NCBI GenBank assembly: GCA_018004935.1
Contig: JAGNBF010000074.1
Location: forward strand, 1-39,137
Length of the DNA stretch: 39,137 bases
Reading direction: 5' to 3'
From: Chloroflexota bacterium
Lineage (GTDB): Bacteria > Chloroflexota > Anaerolineae > Promineifilales > Promineifilaceae
The notes below the pieces were generated by a model that saw nothing but the letters and a program-made list of their open reading frames with translations, made no database searches and was not told the origin of the DNA. A program made the translations under genes and the position numbers. Below are positions 1 through 7,791 of the stretch, in pieces. Within the stretch, counting starts at the first letter, position 1; every line of letters begins with the position of its first letter.

Positions 1-374
1 CCTACGCCACCCAGCCCGGTAATCGTGGCCATCTGCCCAATCGCCGCCGTGTCCCCGGTCTGGAGCACCTGCGCCAACTGCTGTAACTCCCGCTCCCGCC
101 CCACAAAGTGCGGGTTCAACCCCATCAGCATCCGCGAGCCGGGGGGCAGGCTGGCCGGTTTGGGGATGTCGTCGAGGGGGAGTTGCAACGGTGAGAACCC
201 CGGTTTGGCGATCAACCGTTGTCTCTCACCGGTCTGACCGATCAGTACCGTAGCGCCAGCCTCCGCCTGCACAGTAATCAGATCGCGTCCGGCAATGTGA
301 TGAACATCCAGTTTCTCTTGGGCGGTGAGATCACCGATGTGGACAGCGGCGGGGGGGGAAGGGGTAGATGGCAT
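1..374 (-). CDS. STAND/NB-ARC-type ATPase, N-terminal part (partial, runs off window)
   Basis: The minus strand is open from an ATG at 374 to the window edge, about 124 codons. The first 80 residues carry no known catalytic motif and include the segment HIGDLTAQEKLDVHHIAGRD, perhaps a small adaptor or effector-associated domain. The sequence then reads NPHFVGREREL, followed by ITGLGGVG at the edge. VGRE...GLGGVGKT is the standard entry to a STAND/NB-ARC nucleotide-binding domain, with the Walker A lysine just outside the window. Proteins of this kind are usually long, end in TPR or WD40 sensor repeats, and act in signalling or anti-phage defence. The remaining domains cannot be seen, so the role is unknown. 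No clear Shine-Dalgarno precedes the ATG. Confidence 0.75.
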   Translation of the reverse strand, partial: MPSTPSPPAAVHIGDLTAQEKLDVHHIAGRDLITVQAEAGATVLIGQTGERQRLIAKPGFSPLQLPLDDIPKPASLPPGSRMLMGLNPHFVGRERELQQLAQVLQTGDTAAIGQMATITGLGGV

Positions 375-401
375 AGGCAAATCTATCGCATTTACGTGGG
401 A

Positions 402-492
402 CGATTACTTACTTGAGTTTAGAGTTCAGAGCCAGATCTAGCGGGTTTTCCCGAGTAATTTCCTCTCGCTCTCTCCTCTTGCTCTAAGCTCC
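402..492 (-). repeat. TAGAGC/GAGAGC-rich interspersed repeat, copy 1
   Basis: Read on the minus strand, this stretch has GCTTAGAGC at one end, GAGGAAATTACTC in the middle and CTCTGAACTCTAAACTC at the other end. The same order of blocks recurs at 4382-4462 and 14029-14113. Ends are approximate. Confidence 0.6.
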
Positions 493-494
493 AG

Positions 495-584
495 TTACTT
501 AGTGAGCGTCTGAAAATAAATTGGGTGGCGCGGTCAGGAGACTGGCCCCAGCAAATTTAAAAGTTATTTGCGAGCGAACTCTTA
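495..584 (-). repeat. TIR repeat with GGTCAGGAGACC-type core, degenerate copy
   Basis: The outer part TTACTTAGTGAGCGTCTGAA and the core GCGCGGTCAGGAGACTGG match, in reverse orientation, the better copies at 20951-21030 and 37524-37609. The other terminal repeat is badly eroded. Confidence 0.5.
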
Positions 585-591
585 GAAAATG

Positions 592-675
592 GGAGCTTTG
601 GTAATTCAGGGGGTTGACACCATCTGTACGGGTTGGCCTTGTGGTTGCCCGTACCCCGCGAAATCCCGAAGACCC
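592..675. repeat. MITE-like element, family 1, copy 1 (8-bp target duplication)
   Basis: The element runs from GGAGCTTTGGTAATTCAGG to ATCCCGAAGACCC and includes the family block GGGGTTGACACCATCTGTA. It is flanked by the direct repeat AGAAAATG at 584-591 and 676-683, which looks like an 8-bp target-site duplication. It carries no open frame. Confidence 0.7.
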
Positions 676-779
676 AGAAAATGTTACATGGCTAACGGGC
701 ATAATCTGACATTTTTCGCCTTGTCGCCGTGTCGCTTTATCGCCGTGTCGGGTATAGATTAAACTTGTTGTCCGTATCG

Positions 780-1547
780 TTAGCCCCAGGTGTGGGTAAA
801 CCAGGCGGCGACCGCGGCCGCGACCGGTTCCGGGTGTTCCAGGGCAACCATGTGCCCGGCTCCGGTAAAGGGGCACAATGTGGCCTGGGGAATGTTTCGG
901 GCCAGGTATTCCATTTGCGGCAATGGGGTGAGTTTATCTACCGTTCCGGCGATTACCAGCGTCGGAACGGCAATCTGGTGCAGGCGGGAACGCACATCAA
1001 AGGCATGGCAGGCGGCAAAGTCGGCATAAACGACTTCGGGGGTTGTGGAGATCAGTTCCTGGTAACTCAGTTCAATCTGGGTGTCGGGGGTGCCTTTGGG
1101 CCATTCTAACCGGGCCACCAGACGCATCGCGGCCGCGAATTCGGGCAGGATGTGGTGAAGAATCGCATCACCGACAGGCAACGCGGCCGCGGTTCCCACC
1201 AGCAGAAGTCCGGTTAACCAATCTGGTTGGCGCAAACCGAGTGTCTGGGCGACGGCTCCCCCCATCGAAATGCCTCCCACTACCACCTGGGGCAGGTTTA
1301 GGGTGGTGACAAATTCGCTTACCACATCGGCATAGGCGTCAATGGTGGAGCGACCAGGGGCCGGGGAACGGCCATGACCGGGGAGATCGAGGGTGTACGC
1401 GGCCGCGAAGGGGGCCAAACGTAGGGTTGTGGGCCAGCTAAAATGTGTGCCGCCAGCCCCATGCACCAGCACCAGGGCAGGACCTTCGGCCGGGCGGCGG
1501 TTGTAAGTGTAGTAAACGCGGGACGAAGAAAGAGCGATGAAGGGCAT
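780..1547 (-). CDS. Alpha/beta hydrolase
   Basis: This is a 255-residue alpha/beta-hydrolase-fold protein, probably cytoplasmic. It shows the oxyanion segment VLVHGAGGTHFSW (residues about 26-38), LDLPGHGRS, the nucleophile elbow GGISMGG with Ser94, an acid in AGTVDKLTPL (Asp204) and the catalytic His in GAGHMV (His232), so the triad is complete. The open frame extends 95 codons further upstream, but that extension is the intergenic repeat at 1658-1780 read through. The start MPFIALSSSRVYYTY is therefore preferred. The substrate (ester, lactone or C-C bond) cannot be told from sequence. It stands alone, with repeats on both sides. Four GCGGCCGC octamers lie inside it, mostly read as Ala-Ala-Ala. 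Confidence 0.85.
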   Translation of the reverse strand: MPFIALSSSRVYYTYNRRPAEGPALVLVHGAGGTHFSWPTTLRLAPFAAAYTLDLPGHGRSPAPGRSTIDAYADVVSEFVTTLNLPQVVVGGISMGGAVAQTLGLRQPDWLTGLLLVGTAAALPVGDAILHHILPEFAAAMRLVARLEWPKGTPDTQIELSYQELISTTPEVVYADFAACHAFDVRSRLHQIAVPTLVIAGTVDKLTPLPQMEYLARNIPQATLCPFTGAGHMVALEHPEPVAAAVAAWFTHTWG

Positions 1548-1855
1548 GATAGGGTATGAAAAAGGTGTGGGTAAAGCCAAATAAACTGAGAGTAACGCTG
1601 GAGAAACCAGGTTTTTAGAGTGTCTAAAGTGAATATCCGTCAGGAAAAAAACCTGGTGGTTCTTCGGGATTTCAGGGGGTTGACACCATCTGTAGGGCAA
1701 TCCTTGTGGTTGCCCTCGGCGGGGCAGGCACAAGGCCAGCCCCACCATGTAGCCACACCCCGCGAAATTCCGAAAGAACCAACCTGGTTTCAGTTGGGAA
1801 CGGTTACGTGGCGGGTCTCCTGACCGAGCCACCCACGTTATTTTTGGACGATGGC
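1548..1855. other. Intergenic region with two repeats
   Basis: No gene is seen. The region holds the MITE-like copy at 1658-1780 and a TIR-repeat copy at about 1793-1859 that touches the stop codon of the next gene. Confidence 0.6.
1658..1780. repeat. MITE-like element, family 1, copy 2 (8-bp target duplication)
   Basis: The ends are inverted: GGTTCTTCGGGATTTC on the left and CGAAATTCCGAAAGAACC on the right. The family block GGGGGTTGACACCATCTGTA lies near the left end. The flanks carry the same octamer AACCTGGT at 1650-1657 and 1781-1788, a clean target duplication. No transposase is encoded, so movement would need an enzyme elsewhere. Confidence 0.8.
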
Positions 1856-1859
1856 TTAC
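1793..1859 (+). repeat. TIR repeat with GGTCTCCTGACC core, copy
   Basis: The core GGGTCTCCTGACCGAGCCAC and right end CGTTATTTTTGGACGATGGC match the copies at 20951 and 37524. The left end is degenerate. Confidence 0.55.
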
Positions 1860-2677
1860 CGGTTTTGCACAAAGCTAAAATAGACAAGGTTCTGGTTACA
1901 ACTGGCGGCCGTATTAACCCGGTACACCTGGGAAACAGGGGTGCCGTTTACCGATTCCAGTTGCAGGTTATAGCTTCGTACCACCGGCTGATCATATACA
2001 AATTGTTCCCAACCAGAGGGGCCATAGGCGGGGGCACTGCCCACTAAAATCCGGGCATCAATGCCACTATCCCAAATATGCACCACATAACTTCCCGCCG
2101 CGACAGGATTCCCGGCAACATCAAATGCATCCCCGGCAACCCCTAACCAGCTACAACCCGCGCTATTGGCATTTTGCAGGTATTGGGGGCTGACCTCATC
2201 CTTCGTAAAGAGGAAAGCCGAAGGGGTATTGGAAGCGGTGGGGGTGGGGCCAGCGGTGGGGGTTTCCGTAGGGGTGGGGGTAGATGTAGGGGTATTGGTG
2301 AGGGCGGGTAGAGAGGGTGTGGCGGAGGGAACCGTGGTTGGCCGCCGGGTGTAGGTTGGTTGTACCACCACACCAGACTCAACCATGGTGGGCACGGGTG
2401 TCCAGGTGGCCGCCAGCCCAGAAGCGATAGCGGGGGGTAAGGTAGGTGTCTCTGTGGGGATCACTACTATTTCCACCAGCGTGGGCAGAGGTTCCGGGGT
2501 TACATCAGACTCACCCTGCACCATTTCGCGCACAGTGGCAGGAATGAGTTCAGGCAGGGCGACGACGGTGAGGATGCCGATAACCAGGAGAACGGCCGCC
2601 CCCAGGACAAAGATCGTCAGCACATTAAAAATGTTGATTCCACAACCTCGGCGAGAAGAACGAGTTGATCGGGACAT
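1856..2677 (-). CDS. Membrane-anchored protein with Thr/Pro-rich linker
   Basis: This 273-residue protein has a short basic N-terminus (SRSTRSSRR) and then one hydrophobic segment at about residues 15-42, which acts as a signal anchor. A long Thr/Pro/Ser-rich low-complexity linker follows (about residues 58-150, with TPTSTPTPTETPT). A compact C-terminal domain of about 115 residues contains two cysteines (GCSWLGV and SCNQN). The C-terminal domain is probably outside the cell, with the linker spanning the envelope. Thr/Pro linkers of this type are common in Chloroflexota surface proteins. I do not recognise the C-terminal domain; ligand or partner binding is only a guess. The linker DNA gives several spurious open frames on both strands. 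Confidence 0.7.
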   Translation of the reverse strand: MSRSTRSSRRGCGINIFNVLTIFVLGAAVLLVIGILTVVALPELIPATVREMVQGESDVTPEPLPTLVEIVVIPTETPTLPPAIASGLAATWTPVPTMVESGVVVQPTYTRRPTTVPSATPSLPALTNTPTSTPTPTETPTAGPTPTASNTPSAFLFTKDEVSPQYLQNANSAGCSWLGVAGDAFDVAGNPVAAGSYVVHIWDSGIDARILVGSAPAYGPSGWEQFVYDQPVVRSYNLQLESVNGTPVSQVYRVNTAASCNQNLVYFSFVQNR

Positions 2678-2822
2678 GAAAACCCTTTGCGGCCCTGGTT
2701 ATTTATTTGTATCTATACAGGTGGGGTGTGGCTCTGCCTGAGTTTGTCGAAGGCGGAGCCGGGCTTCGAGAAGCACAGCCCTCGCGGACGTGTATAGTTA
2801 CATTTGTTTAACCAATAACCCA

Positions 2823-3857
2823 TCACTCCAATAATATAATTATGTTGGCTTGTTCACGTTGTTGTTGCAACCAGGTGGTAAAGGTTTGTTCTAAGAGCAG
2901 GTTTCGTTGATTACTGTCTAGCGGCCGCGTTTCATCACGGTCTATGAGTTGTACCAGATAGTAACTAACCTGCCCATCGGCTCCAGTGACCGTAATAAGG
3001 TCGCTCATCTGGTTCGGTTCTGCCAGGGCAAAAGCCGCTTCTTCAATTTCAGGAATAAGGAGCGTACCTCGGGGAAAGTAATCGAGATCACCACCATTAG
3101 CCGCCGTTTCCGCATCAATAGAATATAGCTGGATCAGCGTGACAAAATCGCCCCCATTTTGCATCTGATTCAGGATGTCTTGGGCAATAGCCAGATCGGT
3201 CACATGGAGATAACGAGCGCGGACATGGGGGGCGGTGTAGGGTACGGTGGCGGTAATCTGTTCAGCGACCAGTCCGGCTAACATTTCCTGGCGCACCCAT
3301 TCACGGAATGTCTCTTCATTAAACCCATTGGCGGCTAACCAGTCGGTGTAGCCAGTGGTGCCCCCTGTTTCGTTGGCAACCTGCTGGGCTTCGCTAAGGC
3401 GTGCCTCTAACATTTCCGGGGTGACGGTCAGGTTGAGATCCGCGGCCGCGAGTTCAATGAGCGTCCGGTTAATCAAAATATCCAGGACCATATTCTGATA
3501 CAGCGCCGTATCTTCACCGGGGGGTGTAAAGCGGATCAGTTCGGTGCTAAATGTTTCCAATAAGATGGGCTGACCATTGACGGTGGCCGCCAGCGGTAAG
3601 GGGGTAGGGGTGGCGGGTGCCACGGTGGGTGGCTCGGTGGGTAAGGGTTCGGTGAGGGCGGGGGGATTAATGGCCGTAGCAATAGGGGTGAGCGCGGCCG
3701 CATCAGCCGTGACCCCGACAGCGACCGTCGGGGTGGGGGTTTCATTGCCCCCACAGGCAGTTAATCCGAACAACACCAACCACACCCAGAGCCAATAACC
3801 CTGGTTCAAGTGCGTGCACGATAAATATGTGTGTTGATTTGTATGTTTGCGTGACAT
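2823..3857 (-). CDS. PpiC/SurA-type peptidyl-prolyl cis-trans isomerase lipoprotein
   Basis: A 344-residue lipoprotein isomerase. The start MSRKHTNQHTY is followed by a hydrophobic stretch and the lipobox LTAC, so the mature protein begins at that Cys and is lipid-anchored outside the membrane. A Thr/Pro linker follows, then a SurA_N-like helical region (NGQPILLETFSTELIRF onward). Last comes a parvulin domain containing RARYLHV, FVTLIQLYSID and NGGDLDYFPRG, features of the PpiC family that folds or chaperones exported proteins. The frame stays open to an ATG at 3965, which overlaps the stop of the upstream small gene as ATGA. That start would bury the signal peptide 36 residues in, and a good promoter sits just before 3857, so the shorter form is favoured. 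Confidence 0.82.
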   Translation of the reverse strand: MSRKHTNQHTYLSCTHLNQGYWLWVWLVLFGLTACGGNETPTPTVAVGVTADAAALTPIATAINPPALTEPLPTEPPTVAPATPTPLPLAATVNGQPILLETFSTELIRFTPPGEDTALYQNMVLDILINRTLIELAAADLNLTVTPEMLEARLSEAQQVANETGGTTGYTDWLAANGFNEETFREWVRQEMLAGLVAEQITATVPYTAPHVRARYLHVTDLAIAQDILNQMQNGGDFVTLIQLYSIDAETAANGGDLDYFPRGTLLIPEIEEAAFALAEPNQMSDLITVTGADGQVSYYLVQLIDRDETRPLDSNQRNLLLEQTFTTWLQQQREQANIIILLE

Positions 3858-3869
3858 AAAGTTAAAGAA

Positions 3870-3897
3870 ATTATAACGCCCCCCCTTCATCTCGCAA
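3870..3897 (-). promoter_or_regulatory. Sigma70-type promoter before the PpiC lipoprotein gene
   Basis: On the minus strand, TTGCGA (-35, 3897-3892) and a perfect TATAAT (-10, 3875-3870) are separated by 16 bases. The predicted transcript would begin only a few bases before the ATG at 3857, giving a very short or absent leader. The spacer contains a run of seven G. Confidence 0.6.
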
Positions 3898-3961
3898 GGA
3901 AACAAAAAGGAAAGGCCAATTATTCTCGTTGGCTTAACGCGTTTTCCTGGTGCGGAAGCGG

Positions 3962-4141
3962 TCATGAGAGAAAGTTAAGCAGGAAGATAGCCCCGACAAC
4001 AAATAAGATGAGAGCACAACCCACCTGAAACGCCGTTTTCGTGAGCTTGAAGAGGAAACGCAGGACTCCCAGGGCTACCAGAAGCACAACCGCAATAACC
4101 ACCAGGCGCAGGATTTCACCAGATACCAATTCGCCACCCAT
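3962..4141 (-). CDS. Small two-helix membrane protein, 59 aa
   Basis: A 59-codon frame from ATG 4141 to TGA 3962 is preceded by a strong Shine-Dalgarno, AAAGGAG, six bases before the ATG. The product has two hydrophobic helices, about residues 11-31 (LRLVVIAVVLLVALGVLRFL) and 38-58 (FQVGCALILFVVGAIFLLNF), joined by a short basic loop (KLTKT). It is an integral membrane protein with no recognisable family. Its stop overlaps an in-frame ATG of the downstream prolyl isomerase frame, so the two may be co-transcribed, although the isomerase also has its own promoter. The ribosome binding site and clean hydrophobic pattern make it a real gene despite its size. Confidence 0.7.
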   Translation of the reverse strand: MGGELVSGEILRLVVIAVVLLVALGVLRFLFKLTKTAFQVGCALILFVVGAIFLLNFLS

Positions 4142-4259
4142 GTTATTCTCCTTTGTAACGATACACGACTTTGAGGGCTGAGGTTGTCGAACCCGGCTCC
4201 GCCTGCGACATACTCAGGCATCACCGTACACTACCTGTATGAATTGACGATTAAATATC

Positions 4260-4369
4260 GGTTCTTTGGGAATTCAGGGGGTTGACACCAGATGTAGGGG
4301 CTGGCCTTGTGCCTGCCCCGTGTGGGGCAACCACAAGGGTTGCCCGTACCCCACGAAATCCTGAAGACC
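4260..4369. repeat. MITE-like element, family 1, copy 3
   Basis: It starts GGTTCTTTGGGAATTCAGGG and ends CACGAAATCCTGAAGACC. The centre has its own inverted repeat (TGCCCCGTGTGGGGCA). A clean target duplication is not visible at these ends, though ACGATTA occurs a few bases outside both sides (4247-4253 and 4374-4380). Confidence 0.7.
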
Positions 4370-4381
4370 CCGAACGATTAC

Positions 4382-4462
4382 GACTGGCGTTTAGAGCGAG
4401 AGGAGAGAGCGAGAGGAAATTACTCTGGCAAACCCTCTGGCTCTGAACTCTAAACTCAAGTT
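4382..4462 (+). repeat. TAGAGC/GAGAGC-rich interspersed repeat, copy 2
   Basis: GTTTAGAGCGAGAGGAGAG at the left and GGCTCTGAACTCTAAAC at the right form imperfect inverted ends around GAGGAAATTACTC. It is related to 402-492 and 14029-14113. Confidence 0.6.
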
Positions 4463-4509
4463 ACGAATGCTTTACCGAGTAAATTTCTTGTACAGTCAGC
4501 AAGAAAATA

Positions 4510-4735
4510 GTTACACAGAGAACACAGAGGTAAAGACACAGAGATTCACAGAGAAAATCCAGGCTTTTCTTAAAACTCTCTCAACATTGGCGTTTTTCGT
4601 TTTCACCAGAGAAAGCACAGCCTGGAAAGGCTGTGCTACGCCCAGAGGTCGTGTACAAATTCGCCCGAGTCGAAAACTCCGTGAATCTCTGTTCCTTCTC
4701 TGTGCCCTCTGTGTCCTTCTTTTTGTTCTGGCTTG
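4510..4735. repeat. ACACAGAG / CTCTGTGT inverted repeat
   Basis: The left arm contains ACACAGAGAACACAGAGG and the right arm TCTCTGTGCCCTCTGTGTCC, which are complementary. This kind of CACAGAG palindrome is seen between genes in many bacteria. The open frames it creates on both strands are by-products. Confidence 0.6.
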
Positions 4736-4750
4736 TCCAGGTTAGGGTTT

Positions 4751-7573
4751 TTAGGCATCGTTTCTTTCCCGGTTTAGCCAGCGGTGGGTAAGCTCGCCGA
4801 TGCGATTGCACCGTTGGCGAATGATGGTGCAGTCGGGTAGGGCTTGCAGGAATAACTCGCCGTACCGCTTGGTCATCAGCCGTTTGTCCAGCACAATCAC
4901 CACCCCCTCGTCGTCCTGCCGCCGGTTGAGGCGACCAAACCCCTGGCGGAAGCGCAAAATGGCTTCAGGGATGGAATATTCCATGAAAGAATTTTCAAAG
5001 GTTTCGGAGCGGGCGGCGAAGATGGGGTCGGAGGGCACGTCGAAGGGTAGTTTGGCGATGACGACAGCCTGTAACGCTTCGCCGGGTACGTCTACCCCTT
5101 CCCAGAATGATTTTGTGCCCAGGAGTACCGCCTGTGTGCCTGGCTGTTTGAACCGATCCAGGAGTTGCTGGCGTGAGGCTCCTTCCATTTGGGCCAGCAG
5201 GGTGATGCCCACTTCGGCCAGTGGTCCTTCGATGGCTTTGGCGGTTTGGGTGAGCTGGCTGTAGGCGGTGAAGAGGACCATGGTGCGGCCGCGTAAGGCC
5301 CCCGCCACTTCCAATATCGCCTCCTCAACATACCGCTGGTAGCCCGGCTGATTCGGCTCCGGGATGTCTGACACCAGATAAACCAGGGTGTTGTTCTTGT
5401 AATCGAAGGGGGAGCCGACGGCCAATTCGTAAGCGTCGTGGGCATGGAGGCGGCCGCGAACATAATCAAAGTTGTTGGTGCGGCCATCGTTCCCGGCGGT
5501 GCGTAAGGTGGCCGAGGTCATAATAACGGTGTTTTTGGCACTAAAGATGTGCTCTTCCACCAGTGGCCCAATGTGCAGGGGGGCAGAATGGAAGGAGATG
5601 CGATCCCGGTTCCATTCGATCCAATAAATCATCTCCGGACGGGCTTCCACCAGAATATCGTGCAGGTTGAGCCGGTTTTCTTCCATAGAACGGAGCAAGG
5701 TAGCGAGCATGGCGTACAGATTGTCGCCATCGTCCAGGTCATGCGCTTCCATGATGTTGCCCAACTGTTTGAGCAAATAGTTCAGCCCTTTGTTCAGGTC
5801 GGCCCAGGCTTTGTTGAGGTTGTCCCAGGTGAACTCGATTTCGCTGTAGTCGGGCTGGGTGCGGGTGGCAGGGATCAGGCGTAATTGTTCACCGAATTGG
5901 GTGCGGCCGCGGAACTGCCCTTTCAAAAAGAAGTCTACTGTTGTAAAGAACTCTTCCAGCCGCGACTGCACCGTGTCCCCTTGCACCCGCAACTTCATAA
6001 TGAGGCCATCCAACCCCACCTGAATCTCACGGGGAACCACCGCCGACGTCCGCGCCGGAACATCATTCAAAACCCCGGATTTGGGCTTGAGAATTTCGTC
6101 TAGCAGGGCATCCAACGTGCGCCGGTCGGTGCGGAAACTCAGCCCATCCGTCACCGCCGACTCCAGGTGATGGGCTTCATCTATCACCAGGTCGGTGAAT
6201 GGGGGCAGGATGTGGTTGTTGTTGGCCACATCGGAGAGGAGCAGGGAATGGTTGACGATGAGGATGTGGGCATTTTCCGCCCGCCGTTTGGTCAGGTGAA
6301 GCGGGCATTGTTCTTGCAGGCAATCTTCCGTCTTACAAACGCCGTTTTCACCACTGAGACGCGCCCAGGCCATCCGCTCCCCTGGCGTGCGCAGGCTGAT
6401 TTCGTTCACATCACCCGTTTCGCTGGTGGGGAGCCAGATGACGATTTTGGCATAAATGATCATCTCGTCGGCGCTGGTTGGCCCGCTGTGGCGCATCTGC
6501 TGGAAGAGGCGGGTGCAGAGGTAGTTGCCTCGCCCTTTACGCACCGAAGCCCGCAGTTCAAAGGGCAAAATGCGTTGCAGGGTGGGAATATCTTTGTTGA
6601 TGAGCTGATCTTGCAAATTGATGGTGGCGGTGGAGATGACAACGCGCCGCTCGTTTTGGGTGGCCCAAAAGGCCGAAGGGAGCAGGTAGGCCAGGCTTTT
6701 GCCCGTACCTGTCCCCGCTTCCACCAGGAGTTGTCCTGCTCGATTAAGGGTTTCGGCGACGGATACGAGCATGTCTATCTGCTGGGTACGTTGTTCAAAA
6801 TTGGGGAAGGCCCGGCTGATGTTGCCCCCAGGGCGTAACATCCCGGCGATAAGATCAGAGTCTATCTGCTGGGGCTGTTCCAGGGGGTTGAGGCTGTTGC
6901 CGTTGACGGCGGGCGGGCTGAACAGTTTGGGCAGGCGGCCTTTGCGTTTGGGCGGGTTGAAGAAGGCGTCTTGCCCTTTGATGGCCAGCACGTCCTCGAA
7001 GAAGGCGTTTTCGGGCCAGCCAATTTTGGCTCCGGCCTCGGTGATTTCGCGCAGGGTACTGAGGTCTAGTTGCAGAGCGCGGCCGCGTAAAGCAAAAAAC
7101 AACTCCACCGTCTGGCGCACATCGTCCAGGGCACGGTGAGTCTGTTTCCCGGCCGGGTTGGACAGGTTGAGGAAGTTGACCAACGCTTCCAGCCCATATC
7201 GCCCTGCTTCCGGGATGAGGATGGAGGCCAGGGTAATCGTGTCTATGCGGTGCTGATGCAGGCCAAACCCTTCCGCTTCCAGAAAACTCATGTCAAAACT
7301 GACATTGTGGCCCACAATAATGCGGTCGGACAGGGCGGAGCGGATTTTCTGGCGCACCGAAAAAAGCGAGGGCGCACCAATCATCATCCGGTCGTCAATA
7401 CCGGTGAGGCGGGTAATTTCTGGGGGGATGGGTTTGCCGGGGTTGATGAGGGTTTGGACTTCTTCCAAAATATCATCGCCGCGAAAGACAATAGCGGCGA
7501 ACTCAATCATGCTTTCCCGGTTCGGATCGAAGCCGGTGGTTTCGATGTCTAGGGCGACGTAGGTGTTAGACAT
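4751..7573 (-). CDS. dinG: DinG-family ATP-dependent DNA helicase with N-terminal DEDDh exonuclease
   Basis: A 940-residue fusion. Residues 1-165 are a DnaQ-like DEDDh 3'-5' exonuclease: ALDIETTGFD (Asp9, Glu11), GHNVSFDMSF, and HRALDDV near 147-152. The rest is an XPD/DinG-type superfamily-2 helicase. It has Walker A AGTGTGKS (286-293), the DEAH box (465-468), cysteines Cys353, Cys413, Cys418 and Cys423 placed for a 4Fe-4S cluster, and a C-terminal motif VI region (FRQGFGRLNRR). Such proteins unwind 5'-tailed DNA in replication and repair. The gene is monocistronic, with repeats downstream and a 218-base spacer upstream. Four GCGGCCGC octamers lie inside it, read as Arg-Gly-Arg in most cases. 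The start at 7573 gives the normal exonuclease N-terminus. Confidence 0.92.
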   Translation of the reverse strand: MSNTYVALDIETTGFDPNRESMIEFAAIVFRGDDILEEVQTLINPGKPIPPEITRLTGIDDRMMIGAPSLFSVRQKIRSALSDRIIVGHNVSFDMSFLEAEGFGLHQHRIDTITLASILIPEAGRYGLEALVNFLNLSNPAGKQTHRALDDVRQTVELFFALRGRALQLDLSTLREITEAGAKIGWPENAFFEDVLAIKGQDAFFNPPKRKGRLPKLFSPPAVNGNSLNPLEQPQQIDSDLIAGMLRPGGNISRAFPNFEQRTQQIDMLVSVAETLNRAGQLLVEAGTGTGKSLAYLLPSAFWATQNERRVVISTATINLQDQLINKDIPTLQRILPFELRASVRKGRGNYLCTRLFQQMRHSGPTSADEMIIYAKIVIWLPTSETGDVNEISLRTPGERMAWARLSGENGVCKTEDCLQEQCPLHLTKRRAENAHILIVNHSLLLSDVANNNHILPPFTDLVIDEAHHLESAVTDGLSFRTDRRTLDALLDEILKPKSGVLNDVPARTSAVVPREIQVGLDGLIMKLRVQGDTVQSRLEEFFTTVDFFLKGQFRGRTQFGEQLRLIPATRTQPDYSEIEFTWDNLNKAWADLNKGLNYLLKQLGNIMEAHDLDDGDNLYAMLATLLRSMEENRLNLHDILVEARPEMIYWIEWNRDRISFHSAPLHIGPLVEEHIFSAKNTVIMTSATLRTAGNDGRTNNFDYVRGRLHAHDAYELAVGSPFDYKNNTLVYLVSDIPEPNQPGYQRYVEEAILEVAGALRGRTMVLFTAYSQLTQTAKAIEGPLAEVGITLLAQMEGASRQQLLDRFKQPGTQAVLLGTKSFWEGVDVPGEALQAVVIAKLPFDVPSDPIFAARSETFENSFMEYSIPEAILRFRQGFGRLNRRQDDEGVVIVLDKRLMTKRYGELFLQALPDCTIIRQRCNRIGELTHRWLNRERNDA

Positions 7574-7658
7574 AGGCAGGTTCCGTGGTGCGTGGTGCGT
7601 GTAGCATCAGGTTATTGGGGGGAGATTATAGCTGAAAATGGGGGCGAGGCGTGGGATT

Positions 7659-7666
7659 GCGGCCGC
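7659..7666. repeat. GCGGCCGC octamer in an intergenic spacer
   Basis: This is the only one of the 56 octamers that lies neither in a gene nor in a gene remnant. It sits between the dinG-like gene and the broken ATPase locus. Confidence 0.9.
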
Positions 7667-7693
7667 GATATTTGAAGCACGTTTGTTACTTGC

Positions 7694-7744
7694 AGTCATA
7701 TACTTTCGAGTATACTAATCACGTGTAGCCTACTCGAAAGTAGC
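7694..7744. promoter_or_regulatory. Inverted repeat, possible operator before the ATPase remnant
   Basis: ACTTTCGAGTA and its exact reverse complement TACTCGAAAGT occur about 20 bases apart. Each half is itself nearly palindromic (TATACTTTCGAGTATA and CTACTCGAAAGTAG). The arrangement suits a dimeric repressor or a small hairpin. It lies 50-100 bases before the first codon of the broken ATPase gene. Confidence 0.35.
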
Positions 7745-7791
7745 TTAATCTCAATCAGACCCATTAGCTTTTTGACTAAACAGGTGCAGGA

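Larger units (their letters stand above)
375..779. other. Intergenic region, repeats only
   Basis: No credible gene is seen here. The stretch holds a copy of the TAGAGC-rich repeat (about 402-492), a degenerate copy of the TIR repeat with the GGTCAGGAGAC core (495-584), and a MITE-like element (592-675) with 8-bp flanking direct repeats. Short open frames crossing it are repeat-derived. Confidence 0.6.
4142..4750. other. Intergenic region of 600 bases, repeats only
   Basis: The region holds a family-1 MITE-like copy (4260-4369), a TAGAGC-type repeat (4382-4462), and a large imperfect inverted repeat built from ACACAGAG/CTCTGTGT motifs (about 4510-4735). An open frame of 92 codons across the last repeat is not considered a gene. 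Confidence 0.6.

Noticed and set aside
1548-1832. N-terminal extension of the alpha/beta hydrolase
   Set aside because: The added codons translate the MITE-like element at 1658-1780; the conserved hydrolase sequence starts at 1547.
2143-2741. Pro-rich and Val/Gly-rich open frames on both strands
   Set aside because: They are alternative-frame readings of the Thr/Pro linker DNA in the gene at 1856-2677.
4467-4745. 92-codon open frame on the plus strand
   Set aside because: It lies wholly in the ACACAGAG/CTCTGTGT inverted repeat, is matched by an open frame on the other strand, and has no ribosome binding site.
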